Below are positions 1-8,201 of a stretch of DNA of 10,807 nt, piece after piece. Both the position numbers and the translations under genes were made by a program. The notes beneath the pieces are model-generated. The model did not search any database, was not told the DNA's origin, and saw only the letters and a list, made by a program, of their open reading frames with translations. Numbering within the stretch: position 1 is the stretch's first letter; each line of letters begins with the position of its first letter. Origin of the DNA: an uncultured Phascolarctobacterium sp. (GTDB lineage: Bacteria > Bacillota > Negativicutes > Acidaminococcales > Acidaminococcaceae). The stretch is from assembly GCA_937906915.1 (NCBI GenBank), contig CALCUU010000017.1, forward strand, positions 1-10,807, written 5' to 3'.

Positions 1-1094
1 AAAGTGATATTCTGATTCAGTTTGGCGGTCACCATCAAGCTGCCGGTTTGACAATGCCTGCTGAAAAGGTTGATGAGTTTAGGGAACGCTTTAAGGTTTA
101 TGTGCGAGAGCATCTTAGTCAAGAAGATTACACCCCTCGTCAGAACATAGATTGTATTTTGAACAATGGGGCAATCACCGTGCGTGATTTGCAGGAGCTG
201 TCCTTGCTTGAGCCTTTTGGTTGTGGTAATTCTAATCCTGTCTTTGCTTTTAAGAAGGCTTTGCTTAGTAATCACAGAGCCATTGGCAGGGACAGAAGCC
301 ATTTGCAATTAGTGGTGGATAAGGGGGATTACTCCTATAAAACCTTAATGTGGAATAAGGCAGAGCTCTTGCCACTACTGTGTGATAATATGGTAGCAGA
401 CATTGCCTTTATGCCTCGCATCAACGAATGGAACAATGAAACAACCGTGCAGCTGCACGCTGTTGCTTTAAGACAACGTTGGAATGTGTGCGACCTGCGC
501 CAGAGCAATGATAATAAAGATAGAATTTTGCAAAGCTTCGTGCGCACTGCGGACGCTGTGACCGTTCTTGTCAACGATAAGAACGCTTATAATGGTTACA
601 CGGGTAAGCATATGCAGGTTGCTAATTATGGTGAGCATGACGTAGCTCCCATCGTGGTGCTGTATGATTTACCTAAGCTGCCAATAAAAACTATCTTTAA
701 GCAGCTTCGTAAGGAAAAGGTTGCTACCGTAGTATTGCTTTTCAATGCTAACGATAGATATAATTTAGAAAAGCAATTGCTTTTGAACTACCCTCAACGG
801 GAGCAAATGACTGTTGCTTACAGAAATGTTATGGAAAGCCTTGCCAAAGGCGTTACAGATAAAAAGACTTTGCTGACCCAATTTGCCGGTAGCGTTTCTG
901 AAAACGCACTGCTCGTTATGGAAGAGCTTGGCTTCGTTCATGAAAACGACGGAGTGCTTGCTAAGGGGATAATTAAAAAGAGCAGTTTGGACGATTCACC
1001 CTTGTATCGTTCATTACAGAAGCAAAGGGCACAGCAATACAACTGTTATTTAGATAATTTGCGCTTGTCCCAGCACGAACTGCTGCGAATTTGA
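1..1094 (+). CDS. recJ: Single-stranded-DNA-specific exonuclease RecJ, C-terminal part (5' truncated by window edge)
   Basis: RecJ is a 5'-3' single-strand DNA exonuclease of recombinational and mismatch repair, acting in the cytoplasm. The reading frame is open from position 3, with no start codon needed inside the window, and encodes 363 residues. The fragment opens with FGGHHQAAG (residues 7-15), the DHHA1-domain signature that binds substrate. Near residues 69-80 comes LEPFGCGNSNPVF, the usual junction into the RecJ OB fold, which continues to about residue 140. The last 200 or so residues look like the extra C-terminal domain of the long Firmicutes RecJ form (B. subtilis RecJ is close to 790 residues). 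The N-terminal DHH catalytic motifs lie outside the window. The gene ends 27 bases before relA. The apt gene that separates recJ and relA in B. subtilis is absent here. The family call is firm; the C-terminal domain assignment is from general resemblance. Confidence 0.95.
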   Translation, partial: SDILIQFGGHHQAAGLTMPAEKVDEFRERFKVYVREHLSQEDYTPRQNIDCILNNGAITVRDLQELSLLEPFGCGNSNPVFAFKKALLSNHRAIGRDRSHLQLVVDKGDYSYKTLMWNKAELLPLLCDNMVADIAFMPRINEWNNETTVQLHAVALRQRWNVCDLRQSNDNKDRILQSFVRTADAVTVLVNDKNAYNGYTGKHMQVANYGEHDVAPIVVLYDLPKLPIKTIFKQLRKEKVATVVLLFNANDRYNLEKQLLLNYPQREQMTVAYRNVMESLAKGVTDKKTLLTQFAGSVSENALLVMEELGFVHENDGVLAKGIIKKSSLDDSPLYRSLQKQRAQQYNCYLDNLRLSQHELLRI

Positions 1095-1109
1095 CAAGCT
1101 TGAGAGATG

Positions 1110-1113
1110 GGAG
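1110..1113 (+). promoter_or_regulatory. Shine-Dalgarno of relA, favours the second ATG
   Basis: Two in-frame ATG codons compete as the relA start, at 1107 and 1122. GGAG at 1110-1113 lies 8 bases before the ATG at 1122, a normal spacing. The ATG at 1107 has only a weak GAG immediately before it, too close to serve. The five residues between the two starts (MGVGH) also do not look like the start of a Rel protein. Confidence 0.6.
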
Positions 1114-1121
1114 TGGGGCAT

Positions 1122-3350
1122 ATGCCTAACACAAGTGATGTTGTAACAATTGAAGAGTTTTTTGAACAGGTCAAAGGGTATTTGAACGAAGCGCAGATTG
1201 ATTATGTGCGTAAGGCTTATATCTTGGCGGCGGATGCTCATAAGGAGCAACGTCGTAAATCAGGGGAGCCCTATATTATTCATCCTATTGGTGTTGCCAG
1301 CATTTTAGCAGGCTTACAAATGGACGAATATACTTTGGCTGCTGCTTTTCTCCACGACGTGGTGGAGGATACGGAATATACTTACGATGATATCCGTAAC
1401 ATTTTTGGCGGCGTTGTTGCAAATCTTGTAGACGGCGTAACCAAATTGGGTAAGATTGCCTACATTTCCAAAGAAGATCGCCAAATAGAGAACTATCGTA
1501 AGATGTTCCTTGCCATGGCACGTGACATCCGCGTAGTATTGATTAAGCTGGCAGATAGATTGCATAATATGCGCACCATGAAATACATGCCTGCTCATAA
1601 ACAGCAGTCTATTTCTCGTGAAACCTTAGAGATTTACGCTCCCTTGGCTCATCGCTTAGGTATCCATACCATTAAGTGGGAGCTGGAAGATTTAGCTTTC
1701 CGTTATATGGAGCCTGATATTTACTACACCTTAGTGGAACAAGTAAAGACCAAACGTCGTGAACGTGAAGCTATGATTTTTGAAGCTATGGATGAAATGC
1801 GTGATAGCTTGGAAAAAGCTAACATCAAGTGTGAAATCCAAGGCAGACCTAAAAATTTTTACAGCATTCATAAGAAAATGCTGCGTGACCATAAAGAACT
1901 AAACGAAATCTACGACCTGTTGGCAATCCGTGTATTGGTTGATTCCGTGAAGGATTGTTATGGTACTTTGGGTATTGTCCATAGTATGTGGCGTCCTATT
2001 CCCGGTCGCTTCAAGGATTATGTAGCGGTACCTAAGTCCAATATGTACCAATCCCTCCATACCACCGTGCTTTCCGCTGGTGGTCAACCCTTGGAAATTC
2101 AAATCCGTACTTTTGAAATGCATCGCATCAGTGAATATGGTATCGCTGCTCACTGGCGCTATAAGGAAAGTGGCGGTAGCAAGCCTGCTACAGGTAGTGA
2201 CAAAGGCTTTGACGCTAAGCTGTCTTGGGTACGTCAGCTCTTAGAATGGCACCAAGATATGAACGATTCCAATGACTTCGTGAACGCAGTTAAGATGGAT
2301 ATCTTCGCTGATGAAGTATTTGTATTTACTCCGCGTGGTGACGTTATTGATTTACCTGTGGGCTGCTGTCCCATCGACTTTGCTTACCGCATCCATACTG
2401 ACGTTGGTAACCGTTGCGTAGGTGCCAAGGTAAATGGTCGCATCGTTCCCTTAGACTTTAAGCTGAGCAATGGTGACATCGTTGAGGTAATTACCTCCAA
2501 ACAAGCTAATGGTCCTAGCCGTGACTGGATTAACATTGTTGGTGCTTCCGACACCCGCAACAAGATTAAAGGCTGGTTCAAGAAGGAACGTCGCGAAGAA
2601 AATATCGTTAAAGGTCGCGAAATGCTGGACAAGGAAGCAAAACGTTTGGGTTATGAGCCTAAAACCTTTGCTAGTCCTGAAAAGCTTAAAGAAGTAGGCA
2701 CACGTCTGCGCATTAACTCTGATGATGATTTACTGGCTACCCTTGGCTATGGTGGCGTAACTTTAAACAGCGTCATTTCTAAGCTTGTAGAAATCTATAA
2801 AAAAGAACAAAAGCTTAACACCAACAAAGACCTGTCTGAAATGCTGGCAGAGCTGAAGCCTCGTAAGTCCAAGGCTAAAGCAAGCCATGGTATTTTAGTT
2901 AAGGGCGAAGAAGGTATTATGGTTAAGCTGGCACGTTGCTGTAACCCCATCCCCGGTGACCCGGTTGTGGGCTACATTACCCGTGGTAGCGGTGTATCCG
3001 TCCATCGTGCTGACTGCCCCAACGTACTCAGCAATAATCCGGATGAACAAAGTCGTCTGATTGAAGTTGCTTGGGATATCAGCCTTGATGCTGCCTACAA
3101 GGTAAACATTTTGATTACCGCTAATGATAGGGCAAATCTGGTGGGCGATATCTTGACCATTACCAGTGAATCTAAGCTGAACATTTTCTCTATGAACTGT
3201 AAGGCTGACAAGAATAAGATTGCTACCATGCAATTTGGTATCGACATCAATAGCTTAGAACAGTTGGAATATGTTATGAACCGCATCCGTCGTTTGAAGG
3301 GTGTTTATAGCGTAGAACGTGTGATTTCCGGTTATGGAGGAAGAGAATGA
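1122..3350 (+). CDS. relA: Bifunctional (p)ppGpp synthetase/hydrolase (RelA/SpoT, Rel)
   Basis: This enzyme makes (p)ppGpp from ATP and GDP/GTP on starved ribosomes and also degrades it, setting the stringent response. The 742 residues carry the full long-RSH layout. The HD hydrolase domain has H54, H78-D79 (in HDVVEDT) and D145 (in LADRLHNM). The synthetase domain spans about 235-345 and has RFKD at 296-299, the RxKD form of bifunctional enzymes rather than the ExDD of hydrolase-dead RelA. A TGS domain lies at about 395-455, then a helical linker. A zinc-finger-like segment has RCCNPIPGD (605-613) and HRADCPN (628-634). A C-terminal ACT domain starts near 650. All visible catalytic motifs of both activities are intact. 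Its stop codon overlaps the dtd start by 4 bases (ATGA), implying translational coupling. An alternative start at 1107 would add five residues. Confidence 0.96.
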   Translation: MPNTSDVVTIEEFFEQVKGYLNEAQIDYVRKAYILAADAHKEQRRKSGEPYIIHPIGVASILAGLQMDEYTLAAAFLHDVVEDTEYTYDDIRNIFGGVVANLVDGVTKLGKIAYISKEDRQIENYRKMFLAMARDIRVVLIKLADRLHNMRTMKYMPAHKQQSISRETLEIYAPLAHRLGIHTIKWELEDLAFRYMEPDIYYTLVEQVKTKRREREAMIFEAMDEMRDSLEKANIKCEIQGRPKNFYSIHKKMLRDHKELNEIYDLLAIRVLVDSVKDCYGTLGIVHSMWRPIPGRFKDYVAVPKSNMYQSLHTTVLSAGGQPLEIQIRTFEMHRISEYGIAAHWRYKESGGSKPATGSDKGFDAKLSWVRQLLEWHQDMNDSNDFVNAVKMDIFADEVFVFTPRGDVIDLPVGCCPIDFAYRIHTDVGNRCVGAKVNGRIVPLDFKLSNGDIVEVITSKQANGPSRDWINIVGASDTRNKIKGWFKKERREENIVKGREMLDKEAKRLGYEPKTFASPEKLKEVGTRLRINSDDDLLATLGYGGVTLNSVISKLVEIYKKEQKLNTNKDLSEMLAELKPRKSKAKASHGILVKGEEGIMVKLARCCNPIPGDPVVGYITRGSGVSVHRADCPNVLSNNPDEQSRLIEVAWDISLDAAYKVNILITANDRANLVGDILTITSESKLNIFSMNCKADKNKIATMQFGIDINSLEQLEYVMNRIRRLKGVYSVERVISGYGGRE

Positions 3351-3796
3351 GAGCTGTAGTACAGCGTGTAGATAAAGCTGATGTTACCGTTGATGGGCAA
3401 GTTACCGGTAGCGTAAAGAAAGGCTTGTTAGTTCTTTTAGGTGTTGCTGATGGTGACACCGAAAAGGATTTACAATATATGGTTGATAAGGTTACTGGCC
3501 TGCGCATTTTTGAAGATGACGCAGACAAGATGAACCTTTCTGTGAAAGATGTAGGCGGTGAGCTTTTGGTGGTTTCCCAGTTTACCTTGTGCGGTGACGC
3601 ACGTAAGGGTAAACGTCCTTCCTTCGATAAGGCGGCGAAGCCGGAGCTTGCCAACGCTTACTACGAAAAATTTGTGGAGCTGTGCAGGGCGCAGGGCTTA
3701 CACGTGGAAACTGGCGTGTTCCGTGCTCATATGCTGGTAGGACTTGTTAATAACGGTCCTGTCACCATCTTATTGGACAGCACCAAGTTATTTTAG
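3347..3796 (+). CDS. dtd: D-aminoacyl-tRNA deacylase
   Basis: Dtd hydrolyses D-amino acids (and glycine) wrongly attached to tRNAs, so that they do not enter translation. The 149-residue length is standard for the DTD1 family. The start MRAVVQRV is typical. The two active-site motifs are present: SQFTLCGD around residues 77-84 (the SQxxL motif) and NNGPVT at 135-140, whose Gly137-cis-Pro138 pair gives chiral rejection of L-amino acids. GGAGG at 3336-3340 lies 6 bases before the ATG, inside the end of relA, and the two genes overlap by 4 bases. The relA-dtd pairing is conserved across Firmicutes. Nothing in the sequence is unusual. Confidence 0.97.
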   Translation: MRAVVQRVDKADVTVDGQVTGSVKKGLLVLLGVADGDTEKDLQYMVDKVTGLRIFEDDADKMNLSVKDVGGELLVVSQFTLCGDARKGKRPSFDKAAKPELANAYYEKFVELCRAQGLHVETGVFRAHMLVGLVNNGPVTILLDSTKLF

Positions 3797-3800
3797 GAGG
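3794..3800 (+). promoter_or_regulatory. Stop codon embedded in the Shine-Dalgarno (dtd/MBL junction)
   Basis: The dtd stop TAG at 3794-3796 is the first part of TAGGAGG, the ribosome binding site of the next gene, whose ATG is at 3805. A ribosome ending dtd therefore sits on the next initiation site, which fits termination-reinitiation coupling. The same arrangement recurs at 6924-6930. Confidence 0.75.
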
Positions 3801-3804
3801 AACT

Positions 3805-4425
3805 ATGAAAATTTACAGATTAGAAGTAGGCATGCTTGCTACTAACTGCTATATTGCTATGAATGAAGAGCTGAAAGAGGGCGTAATCGTTGACCCTGGT
3901 GGCGACGCTGCCCGCATCATGAGCCTTGTTGATGAATTAGGCATCAATGTTGCAGCAATTTTTGTAACCCATGGTCATAGCGATCATATTGGCGCTCTTA
4001 GTGAAATTCGTGAAGCAACTGGCGCACCTGTTTATATTAGCGAAGAAGATGCAGACATGCTTACTAAGGCAGAACGCAATTTGTCTATGTATATGTCTAG
4101 AAGTATTATCTGCAAACCTGCGGAACATTTCTTCAAAGAAGGCGAAGACGTAACCGTTGCAGGCATGACCTTCAAGGTTTACGCAACTCCCGGTCACACC
4201 AAGGGCGGTGTATGCCTCCACGTTGAAGATATCGTTTTTGCAGGTGACACCGTGTTCTGCGAATCCATCGGACGTACTGACTTCCCCGGTGGTAGCTACA
4301 AACAAATTATTGAATCCATTAAAACAAAAATTTTAGTATTAGATGATGAAACAAGACTGCTGCCCGGTCATGGCCCTGCCACCACAGTAGCTTGGGAAAG
4401 AAAGAGAAACCCGTTTTTGCAATAA
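3805..4425 (+). CDS. MBL-fold metallo-hydrolase, glyoxalase II-like
   Basis: A 206-residue single-domain metallo-beta-lactamase-fold hydrolase of the hydroxyacylglutathione-hydrolase-like group (similar to B. subtilis YqgX and E. coli YcbL). The binuclear metal site is complete: THGHSDH gives H56, H58, D60 and H61, followed by H131 (in TPGHTKGG), D148 (in FAGDTVF) and H189 (in LPGHGP). GRTDFPGGS at about 156-164 is also typical of this group. It lacks the long C-terminal glutathione-binding extension of classical glyoxalase II, so the substrate is not predictable. It is probably cytoplasmic, with no signal peptide. Its ribosome binding site overlaps the dtd stop. The gene commonly sits after dtd and before hemZ in Clostridia and Negativicutes. 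The fold and metal site are certain; the physiological role is unknown. Confidence 0.92.
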   Translation: MKIYRLEVGMLATNCYIAMNEELKEGVIVDPGGDAARIMSLVDELGINVAAIFVTHGHSDHIGALSEIREATGAPVYISEEDADMLTKAERNLSMYMSRSIICKPAEHFFKEGEDVTVAGMTFKVYATPGHTKGGVCLHVEDIVFAGDTVFCESIGRTDFPGGSYKQIIESIKTKILVLDDETRLLPGHGPATTVAWERKRNPFLQ

Positions 4426-4428
4426 GTT

Positions 4429-5496
4429 ATGTTTAAGTATTGGCCAATAATCAGGAAAAGTACAATCTTTAAATTGAGTGTTACTGCTACCGTATCTTAT
4501 GTTATGTATAAGCTGGCGGTAGTGCTTTTGCCAATCTTCCTTGCAGTATTTTTGGCATTTGCCTTGTATCCCTTGGCAAATATCATCGGCAGGGTTAGAG
4601 TTGGGCAGGGTACTATTCATCTGTCACGTGTAGTAGCAATTATTTTAGCCTTCTTAACCCTCGGACTTGTAGTAGCTGTGTCCATAGGGTTCATTTTGCT
4701 GCCCTTATTTGGTGAAATTAACGAGCTCTTAGTTAAGATGCCCGATGTTTTGCAGGCTAATAAGAGTGGCCTAGAGGATATTTTAAATGACCCCAGTACT
4801 TTCCCTGTTTTACCGTCAAGCTTTGCAATGCTTTTAGACGATATCGTTAGCTGGGCAATGGGCTTTGTTTCCGGAATGGCACGTAACCTGTTGACTTCCA
4901 GTATGGACATTGCCAAGAACTTAATCGGCTTGGCAATCGTACCGTTTCTTGCATTTTACTTTGTTAAGGATTGGCGTGAGCTGCGTGCAATGCTCATAAG
5001 CTTCTTTAGCTACGACGTGCAACCCCGTGCTGCCCACATTATTGACGAAATTGGCAGAACCTTGAGCGCTTACATTCAAGGCTTAGGCAAGCTGAGCCTT
5101 ATCGCTGGCTTCTGCATTACTATTGGTACTGCTTGGCTTGGCTTGGAGTTCCCCTTTGTATTGGGTTTCCTTGCCTTGTTAGCAGAGACCATTCCCATGG
5201 TTGGACCCATCATTGGTGCTGTTCCTGCAATCTTTATTGCCTACGGACAGTCCTCGACGGACGCCTTCCACGTAGCATTATTCTATTTAATCTTCTACCA
5301 AATTGATGCCAACTTCATTATGCCCAAGGTGATGGGTGAGCAAATTGACCTGCACCCTGTAATTTTAATCATCAGCCTTTTGATTGGGGCAAAGATGTTT
5401 GGTATCGTTGGTATGCTTTTTGCCGTGCCCGTGGCGGCGGTGTACCGCGTGCTTTATAAAGAGCTGTGGCATGAAGGCGAAGGGGAGAAGGCATAA
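4429..5496 (+). CDS. AI-2E family transporter / permease-like membrane protein
   Basis: A 355-residue integral membrane protein of the AI-2E transporter family (PF01594: TqsA, YhhQ/PerM-like, YueF). Hydrophobic segments lie at about 28-52, 65-93, 163-179, 222-238, 241-272, 280-297 and 308-340. A less hydrophobic stretch at about 95-160 is the variable soluble or amphipathic part. The family signature ETIPMVGPIIGAVPA is at about 253-267, and the C-terminal part has NFIMPKVMG (295-303) and the G-x-x-G/P-rich end. Members export diverse small molecules or ions (AI-2 in TqsA, Na+/H+ in some others), so the substrate here is unknown. The start lies 3 bases after the upstream stop, with no recognisable Shine-Dalgarno close by, so translation probably depends on coupling. 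Its stop overlaps the hemZ start by one base (TAATG). Confidence 0.9.
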   Translation: MFKYWPIIRKSTIFKLSVTATVSYVMYKLAVVLLPIFLAVFLAFALYPLANIIGRVRVGQGTIHLSRVVAIILAFLTLGLVVAVSIGFILLPLFGEINELLVKMPDVLQANKSGLEDILNDPSTFPVLPSSFAMLLDDIVSWAMGFVSGMARNLLTSSMDIAKNLIGLAIVPFLAFYFVKDWRELRAMLISFFSYDVQPRAAHIIDEIGRTLSAYIQGLGKLSLIAGFCITIGTAWLGLEFPFVLGFLALLAETIPMVGPIIGAVPAIFIAYGQSSTDAFHVALFYLIFYQIDANFIMPKVMGEQIDLHPVILIISLLIGAKMFGIVGMLFAVPVAAVYRVLYKELWHEGEGEKA

Positions 5497-6926
5497 TGAA
5501 AACTTATCGTTTACACCATAATTTAGAATTTGATTTAACGCGGTCTGTTCCCGATATGGCCGCGTTATTTGCATATAGTCCTGCAGCTGATGAAGAGGCA
5601 GATGTAATTTTAAAGATAACCTTCCAAGATGGAAGCTTCACTGCTATTTTGGAAAGGGACGGGGCATTTTGGAAGAGTGCTCCCGTAAATTGCGACGAGC
5701 TGGTGAGCGGTGAGGTAAGTCGCTGCGTGAAGCTTGCCGTTTTAGATGCCTTTACCCAGATGACAGGACAAGCAGTGGAATTGCCTTGGGGCATTTTAAC
5801 CGGGGTACGTCCCGGTAAATTGGCACATAAGCTGGTAGATGGGGGAACTTCCTTCGCATTGTTACCTGATTATCTGCAAGAAAAATATTTGCTTCCGGCA
5901 GAGCAGGCGCGAATGCTTACCAACATTTGCAAGCTACAAAAACAGCTTGTTCCTGATGCAAATAAAGAGGCTGGAATCTACATAGGCATACCCTTTTGCC
6001 CCACAAAGTGTACTTATTGCTCTTTCCCCTCAGGAATTGTGCCTAAAGATGAAGAAAGTCAACAAAACTTTTTAAATTTCATTGAACAAGATATAAAAAA
6101 TGTGGTAAAATTACTAGGTGTGCAAAATTTAAATGTTACTTCTTTGTACATCGGTGGTGGTACTCCTACCAGCCTAAGTGAGAAAGCTTTTGCAAGGCTT
6201 TTACAAATGGCGGCGGATAATTTGCTTTTGCCTTCCATTCGTGAATTTACGGTGGAAGCTGGCAGACCTGATTGCTTTAGTCAAGGTAAGCTTGCTGCCA
6301 TGGAAGCGGTGGGTGTGAATCGTATTAGTGTAAACCCGCAAACCTTCCACGATAAAACCTTAAAGCTTATCGGTCGCGCTCATACTATTGCAGATTTCTA
6401 TAAGGCGTATGAGATGACCGTCAAGAGTAACATACCTGTTATCAATACAGACTTAATTATTGGTTTGCCCGGCGAAACAGAGGAAGACATTGAGTTTTCC
6501 CTGCAAAAGGCGGCAGAACTGAAGCCACATAATTTAACAGTACATACCTTAACCTTGAAGCGTGATTCTGCTCTCTTTGGCTCGCAAATTGGTTTGCCTG
6601 CTGAAAGTGCGGCAAGAATGGTGCGTAAAGGGGAAGAGGTAGCGAGAGAGATGGGGATGCATCCCTATTATCTGTACCGTCAGCATTATATGCTTGGTCA
6701 TCTTGCTAACATTGGTTATGCACTTCCGGGAACGGAAAGCATTTACAATGTGCAGATGATGGAAGAACGTCACACCGTTATCGGCATTGGTCCTTCTTCC
6801 GCAACGAAGCTTCCTCACGCAGACGGACACCACATCTCCCGCTTGAGTATGCCCAAGAATATTTTTACATATACCAGTAATATCCAGCAGCTTGGCGAAA
6901 AGCGAATGCTGTTGTTTAAAGAATAG
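5496..6926 (+). CDS. hemZ: Radical SAM coproporphyrinogen III oxidase-like protein HemZ
   Basis: A 476-residue radical SAM enzyme of the HemN/HemZ group. The 4Fe-4S/SAM motif is CPTKCTYC (C168, C172, C175), followed by the SAM-contacting GGGTP at 220-224. An N-terminal region of about 155 residues precedes the radical SAM core and contains WGILTGVRPGKLAHKL (98-113). This arrangement, together with a C-terminal YYLYRQ...GIGPSS block, distinguishes HemZ from HemN and HemW. B. subtilis HemZ is about 500 residues. Annotations call it an oxygen-independent coproporphyrinogen dehydrogenase, but that activity is not well established for this clade, and no other haem gene is visible here. GGGGAG at 5482-5487 lies 8 bases before the ATG, which overlaps the preceding stop by one base. 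The family is firm; the reaction is provisional. Confidence 0.9.
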   Translation: MKTYRLHHNLEFDLTRSVPDMAALFAYSPAADEEADVILKITFQDGSFTAILERDGAFWKSAPVNCDELVSGEVSRCVKLAVLDAFTQMTGQAVELPWGILTGVRPGKLAHKLVDGGTSFALLPDYLQEKYLLPAEQARMLTNICKLQKQLVPDANKEAGIYIGIPFCPTKCTYCSFPSGIVPKDEESQQNFLNFIEQDIKNVVKLLGVQNLNVTSLYIGGGTPTSLSEKAFARLLQMAADNLLLPSIREFTVEAGRPDCFSQGKLAAMEAVGVNRISVNPQTFHDKTLKLIGRAHTIADFYKAYEMTVKSNIPVINTDLIIGLPGETEEDIEFSLQKAAELKPHNLTVHTLTLKRDSALFGSQIGLPAESAARMVRKGEEVAREMGMHPYYLYRQHYMLGHLANIGYALPGTESIYNVQMMEERHTVIGIGPSSATKLPHADGHHISRLSMPKNIFTYTSNIQQLGEKRMLLFKE

Positions 6927-6930
6927 GAGG
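6924..6930 (+). promoter_or_regulatory. Stop codon embedded in the Shine-Dalgarno (hemZ/hisS junction)
   Basis: The hemZ stop TAG at 6924-6926 begins TAGGAGG, which serves as the ribosome binding site for hisS (ATG at 6938, 7 bases further on). The 11-base gap leaves no room for a T-box leader or a promoter before hisS, unlike hisS-aspS of B. subtilis. Confidence 0.75.
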
Positions 6931-6937
6931 AATCAGC

Positions 6938-8197
6938 ATGCTGACTACGGCACCGAGAGGTACTAAAGATATCATGCCTGCGGATGTTGCGGCATGGCGT
7001 TACCTTGAAGATACCATGCGCAAGGTTTGCGCTCAGTATGGCTACAAAGAAATTAGAACCCCTGTGTTTGAACACACGGAGCTGTTCCTGCGTGGTATTG
7101 GTGAAACCACCGACGTCGTTGAAAAGGAAATGTATACCTTTACCGACCGTGGTGAAAGAAGCCTGACCCTGCGCCCTGAGAACACTGCTTCTGCAGTTCG
7201 TGCTTACATTGAGCACAAGCTTTACGCAGAGCCTGCTCCCACCAAATTGTTCTACATTGGACCTATGTTCCGTTATGACCGTCCCCAAGCAGGTCGTTAC
7301 CGTCAATTCCATCAATTCGGTATCGAAGCATTGGGTATCCAAGGTCCTAACATTGATGCAGAAATTATCTTATTGGCAGTACAAATTTTGCAAAGCCTTG
7401 GCTTGAAGGATTTGAAGCTGAAAATCAACTCCGTAGGCTGCCCCAATTGCAGACCGGGGCACAGAGAAAAGCTCCAAGAATTCTTCAAACCCAATTTTGA
7501 CCAGCTGTGCAAAGATTGCCAATCCCGTTATGATAGAAATCCCTTACGTTTGCTGGACTGCAAAAATCCTAAATGCCAAGAGCTTGGCGTAGGTGCTCCC
7601 AGCTTGGAGGAATGCCTGTGTGATGAATGCAAAGCTCACTTTGACGGCTTGAAAGAGCTGCTCACTGCGGCTGGCGTTGATTTCGAGGTTGACCACAATC
7701 TGGTACGCGGTCTTGATTACTATACAAAAACTGCTTTTGAAATCCAATACAAACCTCTCGGCGCACAAAGCGCTGTATGTGGTGGCGGTCGTTATGACGG
7801 CTTGATTGAAGAAGTAGGTGGCCCTGCAACTCCGGGTATCGGTTTTGCAATGGGTATGGAACGTGTACTCCTTGCTTTGGAAAGTCAAAACCTTTTGCCG
7901 GCAGCAGATGATGCTATGGATGTATTCATTGTTTGCCCCAAAAAGGAAAACTTTACCTTAGCTTTCAAAACTGCCATTGAACTGCGTCGTGCAGGTCTTA
8001 AAGTTGATTACGACTTCCAAGGTCGTAGCATGAAGGCGCAAATGAAGGCAGCCAATAGAGTACAAGCAAAATACGTGTTAATTTTCGGTGAGGACGAAGT
8101 TGCCCGCGGACAAGTTGTTCTGCGCAATATGGCTAACAGCGAGCAAAACGAAATCGCCATCAGTGATATACTCACTAAACTACAAGTAGAGGTGTAA
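6938..8197 (+). CDS. hisS: Histidyl-tRNA synthetase
   Basis: HisRS charges tRNA-His with histidine in the cytoplasm. The 419 residues have the normal class II layout. Motif 1 is near residues 40-65. Motif 2 is FRYDRPQAGRYRQFHQ (111-126), with R112 the ATP-contacting arginine. The histidine-specific loop is LVRGLDYYT (255-263), including R257. Motif 3 runs from GGGRYDG (282-288) to MGMERV (305-310). The C-terminal anticodon-binding domain starts near 325. The insertion between motif 2 and the His loop is Cys-rich, with nine cysteines at 168, 171, 191, 194, 208, 213, 226, 228 and 231. This pattern is seen in HisRS of many Clostridia-like bacteria and could bind zinc. hisS and aspS are 4 bases apart, as in most Firmicutes. 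Length and motifs are complete. Confidence 0.97.
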   Translation: MLTTAPRGTKDIMPADVAAWRYLEDTMRKVCAQYGYKEIRTPVFEHTELFLRGIGETTDVVEKEMYTFTDRGERSLTLRPENTASAVRAYIEHKLYAEPAPTKLFYIGPMFRYDRPQAGRYRQFHQFGIEALGIQGPNIDAEIILLAVQILQSLGLKDLKLKINSVGCPNCRPGHREKLQEFFKPNFDQLCKDCQSRYDRNPLRLLDCKNPKCQELGVGAPSLEECLCDECKAHFDGLKELLTAAGVDFEVDHNLVRGLDYYTKTAFEIQYKPLGAQSAVCGGGRYDGLIEEVGGPATPGIGFAMGMERVLLALESQNLLPAADDAMDVFIVCPKKENFTLAFKTAIELRRAGLKVDYDFQGRSMKAQMKAANRVQAKYVLIFGEDEVARGQVVLRNMANSEQNEIAISDILTKLQVEV

Positions 8198-8201
8198 GAT
8201 T

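Noticed and set aside
2895..3233. Minus-strand open frames of about 60 to 126 codons opposite relA and dtd
   Set aside because: They overlap conserved Rel ACT-domain and Dtd codons and have no independent support.
6815..7342. A 175-codon minus-strand open frame across the hemZ/hisS junction
   Set aside because: It lies opposite well-supported coding sequence, lacks a ribosome binding site that I can see, and its translation has no recognisable motif.
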